Assembly (NCBI GenBank): GCA_035646535.1
Contig: DASRPD010000080.1
Span: 1-45,088 of the forward strand
From: DASRPD01 sp035646535
GTDB lineage: Bacteria > Actinomycetota > Acidimicrobiia > IMCC26256 > JANYLB01
Direction: 5' to 3'
DNA: 45,088 nucleotides
In this document: positions 39,015 through 45,088 of the stretch, one piece after another
Layout of the letters: each line of letters opens with the position of its first letter
Position numbering within the stretch: the stretch's first letter is position 1
Made by a program: the position numbers and the translations under genes
The notes under the pieces: model-generated
The model's input: the letters and a program-made list of their open reading frames with translations, nothing else
What the model was told of the DNA's origin: nothing
Database searches by the model: none

Positions 39015-41249
39015 TCACGCTGTGGGCCGAGTCGTCCGACCGGGTGCCGGGGAGAACGCTCGCCGGATCCGAACCAGGCGGGGGGTCCGGTCGGCGAGCG
39101 TGTCCTTCACGACGTCGAGATCCACCCACACCCGAGCGACGGTGGGCTCGTCGGGCGGCCGCCCGGCCCACAACGCCTCGGACGCCGCGTCGGCCATGCG
39201 CGCCAGGGTTGGGTAGACCGCGACCGCGACCGCGAGCCCGTGGTCGTCGTCGAGGCCGGCGACCACCTCGCGCGGGGTCTGCGCCGCCGAGACGGCCACG
39301 CCGGCCATCGCGAGCTGGTCGACCGCTTCGTACCACGCGCCGACCACCGCCGGCCGGGCCGGGCCATTGCGTCGGGCGGAGCGACGATGCCGGTCGCGTA
39401 CGACCGTACCGAGCCCCCACGCGACGAGGCCGATGATCGCGGTCATGAGCGCCAAGACGCCGGCGAAGAGCGCGATCGACCCGACGCGGCTCGCCGCGCC
39501 CTTTGGCTCGGCCGGCGCCGTGGTCACGGACCCACTGCCGGCCGCGGGGGTCACGGTCGGCGGCGGCACCGGCGCGCGTGTCGTGGTCGGTGTTCCCGGT
39601 GCGGACGCGGCGGGTGCGGGGTCCACGACCGGTGTCGGATCCGTCGCGCCCGGTTGCGTCCCGGCCGGTGTCGGCTCGAAGGATGTCCAGCCGAGGCCCG
39701 CGAGCCAGACCTCGGGCCAGCTGTGAGCGTTGCGGCCCGTGACCCGGTACACCGCCTCCTCGGGTCCGAGCTCGCCCGGTGTGAACCCCACGACGATCCT
39801 GGTGGGAAGACCGATCGCGCGTGCCATCGCACCGAAGGTGCCCGCGAACTGTTGACAGAAGCCTCGCCGGCCGGCGAGGAACTCACCGATAGCGTCCGAC
39901 CCGCTGGTCGGCGGGACCTCGAGGTCGTAGGTGAAGCTGCCGTCGGTGAAGAACTGTTCGAGCGCTTCGGCCTGCTCGTACGGTGTCGCCGCGCCGACGG
40001 TGATCTCGCGCGCGGTCCGTCGGACCACGGATGGGAGGTCGTCGGGGAGCGCGGTATACCGCTGGAGGACGACGGGAAGCTCTCGGGCGGTTCCGGCGAT
40101 CTCCGCCGCGGTCGGTGTCGCGGGCGGCACGCGTGACTCCACCCGGTAGTCGAGGCCCACGACGTCGTCGTCGGCGTGGACGAGTGTGCGTGATTCCGGA
40201 ACGACTCGGGTGTCGTCGAGGCTGATGGCCACCGGTTCGTACGCGGCGGGAAGCCAGCGTTCGTAGAGTCCCGTGATCGCGTAGTCCTGGGTGACCGTCG
40301 GGGCGTCCCCGGCACCGTGGAGCACTTCGCCGGCGGCGCGACTGGTGCTCGAGATCGTCCACTCCGTCCCATCGAACTGGTCGAGCGCGACCTGGCGCCA
40401 GTAGAGCCGGGCCGGGGAGGCGACGGTGAACAGCTCGGTGTCGGCGTCTCGGGTCAGTCGCGCCTTGATGTCGACCAGCGGGTTCTGGCTGCTCTGGTAG
40501 CCGCCGCCGCCGTGGACTTGCTTGTAGTCCAGCAGCGGGCCGCTGGTCGCTCCGGGCAGGAGAGGGGTGAGGACGAGCCCGATCGCCACCGCGGCGGCAC
40601 CGAGGCCCGTGGCCGGCGCGCTCGCCCCGCTCGCGCGGCCTGGACCCGACACCGTGAACCAGGAACGTCGCTCCGCGAGGAGGTCGCGGTGACGCGATGA
40701 GAGGAACCACAGCACGGCCGCGACGTACGGTGCGACGGTCCAGACCGAGATGGCTTCGGGCCCCAGGCTGGATGCGATGACGAAGACCACGAGCGACGGT
40801 ACGAGTGCGCCGATCGAGGCGCCGGCCGAGAAGGTGAGCGCGTCCGCGGTGGTGGCCATCACCCAGACCGTCACCAGCGCGAGCAACACGGCGTCGGTTG
40901 ATGCCGGCACCGGGGCGATGCCGTCGCGCAGGAGGTGCCACCCGTCGCGCAGCGTCTGGCCGAGGACGTCCGGTGTCGCCGCTGTCGGAAACCCGGCGAA
41001 GGTCGTTCCTCTCGCCCCGTACCACGCGGCGTACAGGGCCAGTGCGGCGAAGGACGCGACGATGGCCAACACCGGCGAAGCGGACCGTCGCCGCACGATC
41101 CGGCCGATCGCGTGTGGTATCAACGCAGCTCCGAGCAACGGGAGCACGTACCCTCCATCGCGGAACACACGGTCGAAGCCGAGCGCGGCGGTCGCGCTCA
41201 CCGCCGCGAGGGCAGCCGGCGTGCTCGGAACCGCGAGACGAGCCTTCAT
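39015..41249 (-). CDS. TgpA-family transglutaminase-like membrane protein (DUF3488/transglutaminase)
   Basis: 744 residues. About six membrane segments in residues 1-235, an extracytoplasmic transglutaminase-like core with Cys465 (GRRGFCQQFAGTFG), His509 (GRNAHSWPEVW) and Glu525 (FEPTP, in place of Asp as is common in this group), a Pro/Thr linker (about 530-590), one membrane segment (about 597-620) and a cytoplasmic DUF4129-like end. It is the usual partner of DUF58 and MoxR proteins; ATG 41249 overlaps the DUF58 stop by four bases. Role presumed in envelope protein processing or cross-linking; substrate unknown. Confidence 0.88.
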   Translation of the reverse strand: MKARLAVPSTPAALAAVSATAALGFDRVFRDGGYVLPLLGAALIPHAIGRIVRRRSASPVLAIVASFAALALYAAWYGARGTTFAGFPTAATPDVLGQTLRDGWHLLRDGIAPVPASTDAVLLALVTVWVMATTADALTFSAGASIGALVPSLVVFVIASSLGPEAISVWTVAPYVAAVLWFLSSRHRDLLAERRSWFTVSGPGRASGASAPATGLGAAAVAIGLVLTPLLPGATSGPLLDYKQVHGGGGYQSSQNPLVDIKARLTRDADTELFTVASPARLYWRQVALDQFDGTEWTISSTSRAAGEVLHGAGDAPTVTQDYAITGLYERWLPAAYEPVAISLDDTRVVPESRTLVHADDDVVGLDYRVESRVPPATPTAAEIAGTARELPVVLQRYTALPDDLPSVVRRTAREITVGAATPYEQAEALEQFFTDGSFTYDLEVPPTSGSDAIGEFLAGRRGFCQQFAGTFGAMARAIGLPTRIVVGFTPGELGPEEAVYRVTGRNAHSWPEVWLAGLGWTSFEPTPAGTQPGATDPTPVVDPAPAASAPGTPTTTRAPVPPPTVTPAAGSGSVTTAPAEPKGAASRVGSIALFAGVLALMTAIIGLVAWGLGTVVRDRHRRSARRNGPARPAVVGAWYEAVDQLAMAGVAVSAAQTPREVVAGLDDDHGLAVAVAVYPTLARMADAASEALWAGRPPDEPTVARVWVDLDVVKDTLADRTPRLVRIRRAFSPAPGRTTRPTA

Positions 41250-42478
41250 GCGATCGTTCCGGTCGCGGGGTCGGCCGGACCGGGCGCGGTTTGTGCATAC
41301 GCGGCGCGTCGCGCTGCGGGCTCACTGCGTGAGGTGCTCAACGCACGGTTCCACGCTGCGGCCGGGTCCCCTCGGGCGGCGTCGACCCACGCGATCGGCG
41401 GCGGCGGCGCGTCCGATGGCATCGTGGTCACGACGATGACGGAGCGTCGTCGGTCACCGACGAGCGCCGGGCAATCGGTCGGGCCGAGGTGACCGGTGAC
41501 CACGATGAGCAACGCAGCCGACTTCGTCTCGGCCGCGAGGGAAAGCGGCCGAGGATCGGTGGCCGGCTCGATCACGCTGAGACGATCGAGGCCGACCGCG
41601 ACGTCCTCTGCACGACACAGCGGCGTACCCGAAGTCGTGAGGATGGCGAGGCGTCGACCGTCGTGGGTGACGCGCACCAGCAGGGATGCCACGAGCTCGA
41701 TCGCCAGCTCGAAGGCCGCCTCGTCGTAGACCTGCTCGCGTGTATCCAGGAGCACGACGACCCGGGGCTCCCGGTAGGCGACGTCCCGACGGATGAAGAG
41801 ATCACCGGTGCGGGCGGTCGCCGGCCAGTGGACCTTCCGAAGATCGTCACCGACCTCGTACTCGCGCAGCGCGGTGAACTCGTCACCGTCAGCGGTGATG
41901 GCGTGCGATCGGACGGCGTCGGTGGTGGCCCGGCGGCCGCCACCCCCGAGAGGCGGCGCGGCCAGGTCGCGAAGACGCGGGTACACCGTCACGTGGTCGG
42001 TCGAGCCGATCGTGAGCCGGTGGCGGGCCAGGCCGAAGGGGTCCGTGACCGACGCGACGAACGGTCCGAGCATGAACCGGCCGCGCCGAGCGGTCGGGAT
42101 GCGATACGCGGCGCGCGCCGAGGTGCCGCGGGGGAGTGACGGGAGGAGGAACCGTGCGGCGCGATGTCCGTCACCGAACCGCTCGGCGACGGCGAGGACG
42201 GGGTTCGGCGCGGAGGAGAGGTTGGTGATGTGCAGGTCGATGCGCCCTTCGGCCCCGGCGTGGACCCGACCGGGTCCGAGTGAGCGGTCGAGGCCGAGCT
42301 CGACCGGTCGTACCCGAACCCACATGACGCTCAGCCCGATGAGCGCCAAGCTCACGACGCCGAGTGCCATCAGCTCGATCACGCCGAGCAGCCGGGACAC
42401 GACCACGAGACCACACGCCGCGCCACCCAGAGACCAGCCGCGGCGGGTCAATTCGGCTCTCCGGCGGGGGCGCGGCAT
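41246..42478 (-). CDS. DUF58-domain protein
   Basis: 410 residues. Two N-terminal membrane segments (about 18-36 and 40-56), then an extracellular beta-domain and the DUF58 signature YEVGDDLRKVHWPATARTGDL (about 209-229) followed by a von Willebrand A-like fold (VVVLLDTRE with metal-site Asp, about 242-250). ATG 42478 shares a base with the MoxR stop (TGATG), and the gene overlaps the TgpA gene by four bases. MoxR ATPases are thought to act as chaperones for such proteins. It sits in the standard three-gene order. Confidence 0.88.
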   Translation of the reverse strand: MPRPRRRAELTRRGWSLGGAACGLVVVSRLLGVIELMALGVVSLALIGLSVMWVRVRPVELGLDRSLGPGRVHAGAEGRIDLHITNLSSAPNPVLAVAERFGDGHRAARFLLPSLPRGTSARAAYRIPTARRGRFMLGPFVASVTDPFGLARHRLTIGSTDHVTVYPRLRDLAAPPLGGGGRRATTDAVRSHAITADGDEFTALREYEVGDDLRKVHWPATARTGDLFIRRDVAYREPRVVVLLDTREQVYDEAAFELAIELVASLLVRVTHDGRRLAILTTSGTPLCRAEDVAVGLDRLSVIEPATDPRPLSLAAETKSAALLIVVTGHLGPTDCPALVGDRRRSVIVVTTMPSDAPPPPIAWVDAARGDPAAAWNRALSTSRSEPAARRAAYAQTAPGPADPATGTIA

Positions 42479-43476
42479 CAGCTGTCGGGGGCGATCGGGA
42501 CGGATGCGAGGAGGGTGGCGACGATGTCGCTCGCGCTCACACCTCGAAGCCGGGCGTCGGGTGTCGCCACGACGCGGTGCGCGAGTACGTGCGGTGCCAG
42601 GAGCTTCACGTCGTCGGCCGCGACGTAGTCCCGACCGAGGCTGGCCGCGTAGACCCGCGCGGCGCGCTGGAGCGCGAGCGCGCCGCGGGGACTCACGCCG
42701 AGCTCGAGGTCCGGGTGGTGCCGTGACGCGTCGGCGAGGGCCACGATGTACTCCCGCAGACCAGGCGCGACGTGTACTCGGTCCACGCTGCGGGCTGCGG
42801 CAACGATCTCGCGCGCCGTGGTCACCGGCTGGAGGTCTTCGGCGGCGGTCTCGTGGCCCTGGGCCTCCAGGATCGTGAGCTCGGCCGCGCGATCGGGGTA
42901 GCCGACGCGGATGCGCATCAGGAACCGGTCGAGCTGGGCTTCGGGGAGCGGGTAGGTCCCTTCCAGCTCGATGGGGTTTTGCGTCGCGATCACGAGGAAC
43001 GGTGGCGGCAGTGGGTGGGTGACGCCGTCGACGCTCACCTGGCGTTCCTCCATCGCTTCGAGGAGCGCGGACTGCGTCTTGGGCGACGCCCGATTGATCT
43101 CGTCGGCCAACACGACATGGGCGAACACGCCGCCGGGTCGGAACTCGAACGCGTCGTTCTTGCGGTTCCAGACCGAGACACCGGTCACGTCCGACGGCAG
43201 GAGGTCGGGTGTGAACTGGATCCGGCGCCACGTGCCGCCGATCGAGTGGGCGATCGCCTTTGCCAGCGACGTCTTGCCGACACCGGGGACGTCTTCGATG
43301 AGCAGATGACCCTCGGCGAGCAGGCACACCAGTGCGAGGTGCAGTGGGCCGCGTTTGCCGCGGATGACCCGCTCGACGTTGGCGATCAGCGGCGGGAACA
43401 GGGCACCGGCGTCTCGGGCACCCACCGCCGAGCGGTCCTCGGGGACACCGAAGCTCGACTCGGCGGGCTGAGCCAT
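42478..43476 (-). CDS. MoxR-family AAA+ ATPase
   Basis: 332 residues. Walker A VPGVGKTSLAK (about 63-73), Walker B VLADEINR (about 122-129), sensor 1 VIATQNPIE (about 159-167), and the C-terminal lid with SPRGALAL (sensor 2 Arg). It would use ATP to mature or regulate the DUF58 and TgpA partners. ATG 43476 is chosen over the adjacent GTG 43479 because TAAGGT (plus-strand 43483-43488) lies exactly six bases upstream, fitting the leaderless pattern; AAGGTG would also serve as a ribosome site. First gene of the MoxR-DUF58-TgpA operon. Confidence 0.9.
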   Translation of the reverse strand: MAQPAESSFGVPEDRSAVGARDAGALFPPLIANVERVIRGKRGPLHLALVCLLAEGHLLIEDVPGVGKTSLAKAIAHSIGGTWRRIQFTPDLLPSDVTGVSVWNRKNDAFEFRPGGVFAHVVLADEINRASPKTQSALLEAMEERQVSVDGVTHPLPPPFLVIATQNPIELEGTYPLPEAQLDRFLMRIRVGYPDRAAELTILEAQGHETAAEDLQPVTTAREIVAAARSVDRVHVAPGLREYIVALADASRHHPDLELGVSPRGALALQRAARVYAASLGRDYVAADDVKLLAPHVLAHRVVATPDARLRGVSASDIVATLLASVPIAPDS

Positions 43477-43486
43477 CACGTCACCT

Positions 43487-43498
43487 TACGGTCCCGTA
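43487..43498. promoter_or_regulatory. short inverted repeat TACGG-TC-CCGTA at the moxR promoter
   Basis: A 5-bp dyad touches the predicted -10 of moxR (TAAGGT, 43488-43483 on the minus strand) in the gap to the divergent small gene at 43578. Could be an operator; short enough to arise by chance. Confidence 0.25.
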
Positions 43499-43577
43499 GC
43501 GGGTCAGGACACTGCGGGTAGCGTGGTCGCCGGAGCGGTGATCTGCACCGGGCGCCGGGGGTATCGAGCTCACCACA

Positions 43578-43856
43578 ATGTCTGACGACCGAGACCACCC
43601 GGAAGGTTCAGTGCCGTGGGCCGAGCTGACCATCGCGCTGGCGCGACGCCCGGGCCTCTGGCCGACCGCGCTGGGCCAGATGTTTCGGCTCGCCCCCCGG
43701 GGCTGGTGGCGTCACGCGCCGTTCCTGCCTCGGCCCGACTCCGAGTACGTGCAGTTTCGCGTCCGGACCCAATACGGCGAGGCCGCGGCCGGCGCGGCGG
43801 TGCTGGTCCCGGCGGATGTGATCGAGTACCTGGTGTGGTGCCGCGAGGTTCGGTAG
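43578..43856 (+). CDS. small hypothetical protein
   Basis: 92 residues from ATG 43578. It has a Trp/Arg-rich centre (LWPTALGQMFRLAPRGWWRHAPFLP, about 27-51) and a C-terminal part EYVQFRVRTQYGEAAAGAAVLVPADVIEYLVWCREVR. No membrane segment, metal site or known motif. TAGCGT at 43519-43524 is a possible -10 giving a short leader. It precedes the HNH gene by 87 bp on the same strand; codon use is normal for the window. I do not recognise the family. Confidence 0.7.
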   Translation: MSDDRDHPEGSVPWAELTIALARRPGLWPTALGQMFRLAPRGWWRHAPFLPRPDSEYVQFRVRTQYGEAAAGAAVLVPADVIEYLVWCREVR

Positions 43857-43943
43857 GGAACCACCACCTGTCCGGCAACACATGATTAGTAGACTACCTC
43901 GGTTTGTAGGGACGAGGGTCGAGGCGCAGGAGGTCTCGGAGGC

Positions 43944-44480
43944 TTGGGAAGAGCACTGCTCCTCAATGCCAGCTTCGAGCCGCTCTGTGTCGTGGCGGTC
44001 CGTCGAGCCGTCGTGCTCGTGCTCAAGGACAAGGCCGTGATCGTGTCGCGCCATCGCGACGAGTTCCGTTCGGAGCGGAGAAGCATCCCCGTGCCGACGG
44101 TCATCCGACTCGTCCACTACGTGCGTGTGCCGTTCCGCTCCCGGGTGCCCCTCTCTCGCCGGGCGGTGTTCGCCCGTGACGGGCATCGTTGCCAGTATTG
44201 CGACCGCGCCGCCGAGAACATCGATCACGTCGTGCCCCGTTCACGAGGCGGGCCGCACGCCTGGCACAACGTCGTGGCGTCGTGCCGGTCGTGCAACGCG
44301 CGCAAGGAGGACCGCTTCCTCGCGGATACCGAGCTCCGCCTGCGGTGCCCACCGGTCGCGCCGCACGTGCACCTCTGGATGGTCGCGACCGCCGGTTCGA
44401 TCCATCCGAGCTGGCAGCGCTGGCTGGGTGACGGGCCCATCGCCCAGCGGGCCGAGGGGGCCGAGGCGGTGTCGGCCTAG
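43944..44480 (+). CDS. HNH endonuclease family protein
   Basis: 178 residues from TTG 43944, supported by a strong AGGAGG ribosome site at 43928-43933. The C-terminal half contains the HNH fold: C83-x2-C86 and C114-x2-C117 bind structural zinc, with D94-H95 and N109 as the HNH residues (NIDHVVPRSRGG, WHNVVASC). The N-terminal part (LLLNASFEPLCVVAVRRAVVLVLKDKAV) is the conserved lead of a large actinobacterial/cyanobacterial group of stand-alone HNH proteins whose role is not established. No methylase or phage gene adjoins it. Ends shortly before copy 2 of the palindromic repeat. Confidence 0.88.
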   Translation: MGRALLLNASFEPLCVVAVRRAVVLVLKDKAVIVSRHRDEFRSERRSIPVPTVIRLVHYVRVPFRSRVPLSRRAVFARDGHRCQYCDRAAENIDHVVPRSRGGPHAWHNVVASCRSCNARKEDRFLADTELRLRCPPVAPHVHLWMVATAGSIHPSWQRWLGDGPIAQRAEGAEAVSA

Positions 44481-44484
44481 ACAT

Positions 44485-44542
44485 CCCCCGTTCCGGTCAG
44501 CCGCTCGGTTGGCGGGCAACGCGAAACGTGACCGGAACGGGG
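44485..44542. repeat. palindromic dispersed repeat, copy 2, between convergent genes
   Basis: CCCCCGTTCCGGTCA at the left and TGACCGGAACGGGG at the right form a perfect 14-bp stem around a 29-bp centre. The reverse complement of the whole element agrees with the copy at 15001-15060 except for a few bases (for example GCCC for GCCA and one missing T). It lies between the stops of the HNH gene (44480, plus) and the oxidoreductase gene (44562, minus). Confidence 0.85.
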
Positions 44543-44561
44543 TGCCGCGCGGTGCCCGTCC

Positions 44562-45026
44562 TCAGGCGGCGGGCTCGGGGGGAAACCCCCCGGTTGCCAT
44601 CGGCCCCCACCGTTCGATCTCCACGCGGATGAGGCATTTGCCCCGGCGCCGCATCGCTCGGCGGTACTCGGCCCAGTCCGGGTGCTCACCCGAGATCGCC
44701 CGGTAGTACTCCACCAGGCCGTCCTCGGCGGCCGGGAGGTCGACGACCTCGGCCCGCCCGTCGAGCTGCACCCACGGTCCGTCCCACTCGTCGGAGACCA
44801 CGCACAGCGAGGCCTGCGGTTCCCGGCGGATGTTGGCCACCTTGGCCCGGCTCGGGTACGTCGCGATCGTGACCAGGCCACGGGCATCGAGGCCGCAGGT
44901 CACCGGTGACAGTTGCGCTCGCCCGTCCCGGCGAGTCGTGAGGAGCACCGCTCGGTGGCGCACGCGCAGGAGATCGTGGAGCTCGTCGCGGTTGATCCGC
45001 AGGTTGCGCGCTACGGGACGGGACAC
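44562..45026 (-). CDS. PPOX-class (FMN/F420-binding split-barrel) oxidoreductase
   Basis: 154 residues. The split beta-barrel pattern of pyridoxamine-phosphate-oxidase-like proteins is clear: HRAVLLTTRRDGRAQLSPVT (about 23-42), GLVTIATYPSRAKVANIRREPQASLCV (about 50-76) and WVQLDGRAEVVD (about 85-96). The SRAK block near residue 60 is the usual flavin-phosphate contact; actinobacterial members often use F420. GTG 45026 lies seven bases after TAGGGT (plus-strand 45034-45039). Substrate unknown. The remaining 62 bases to the window end hold only its promoter and no further gene. Confidence 0.86.
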   Translation of the reverse strand: MSRPVARNLRINRDELHDLLRVRHRAVLLTTRRDGRAQLSPVTCGLDARGLVTIATYPSRAKVANIRREPQASLCVVSDEWDGPWVQLDGRAEVVDLPAAEDGLVEYYRAISGEHPDWAEYRRAMRRRGKCLIRVEIERWGPMATGGFPPEPAA

Positions 45027-45088
45027 GCCGAAGACCCTAGGCGCAGCCGCCGACGGGGCGCCTGGTGGGGCGAAAGGGGGTTGACGGG

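Noticed and set aside
43944..44480. Homing endonuclease or restriction system
   Set aside because: The HNH protein is stand-alone with no methylase, intron or intein boundary and its N-terminal part matches a common chromosomal group; mobility is not supported.

Overview
The window is a GC-rich (about 70%), gene-dense stretch of an actinobacterial chromosome. Gene content and order point to a mycobacterium-like lipid and steroid metabolism, but gene spacing, protein divergence and widespread leaderless starts suggest a deep actinobacterial lineage such as class Acidimicrobiia (inference, not proven by any marker here). I see no rRNA or tRNA gene, IS element, phage gene or CRISPR array. No intergenic gap exceeds about 175 bp. 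Starts were chosen by hand using -10 hexamers, Shine-Dalgarno sites and overlaps.

Layout. (1) 1-4704, minus strand: CoA-ester module of a DUF35 Zn-ribbon/OB-fold protein (cut by the window edge), a thiolase-fold lipid-transfer protein, a PaaG-like crotonase and an NDP-forming acyl-CoA synthetase. (2) 4833-7466: ferredoxin, ferredoxin reductase and an MFS transporter. (3) 7561-13065: a tightly coupled series of PimB'-like mannosyltransferase, membrane protein, SRPBCC protein, ArsA-type ATPase, small acidic protein, ROK sugar kinase and LLM-class oxidoreductase; its first part recalls Mycobacterium tuberculosis Rv2188c-Rv2183c. (4) 12998-25024: a probable steroid side-chain/ring degradation island with a KstR-like TetR repressor, a nitronate-monooxygenase-like flavoenzyme, PaaI thioesterase, EchA19-like crotonase, FadD ligase, double OB-fold protein, two thiolase-fold proteins (the Rv3521-Rv3522-Rv3523 order), an SDR and a KshA-like Rieske oxygenase. 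Three KstR-type operators sit on its promoters. A frameshifted membrane glycosyltransferase gene lies inside it. (5) 25014-35600: general metabolism: HAD hydrolase, aminotransferase, TetR regulator, PlsC acyltransferase, glycerol kinase, a predicted pyrophosphate-dependent phosphofructokinase, TesB, threonine aldolase, PIG-L deacetylase and polyprenol-phosphate mannose synthase. (6) 35605-45026: Nudix, DNA polymerase IV, Gfo/Idh/MocA oxidoreductase, DUF3040, the TgpA-DUF58-MoxR cluster, HNH endonuclease and an F420/FMN-binding split-barrel oxidoreductase.

Most unusual signals: (a) three near-identical tandem 71-bp units between tesB and the threonine aldolase gene, each an exact 23-codon micro-ORF joined to the next by TGATG, so that translation could pass from tesB through three copies into the aldolase; (b) a roughly 58-bp palindromic element present twice in opposite orientation, both times between the ends of convergent genes; (c) the KstR-like operators that tie the steroid island together; (d) thiolase-fold proteins lacking the thiolase nucleophile and base; (e) a 13-bp tandem array directly upstream of the pimB' promoter and a 15-bp in-frame minisatellite inside the KstR-like repressor.
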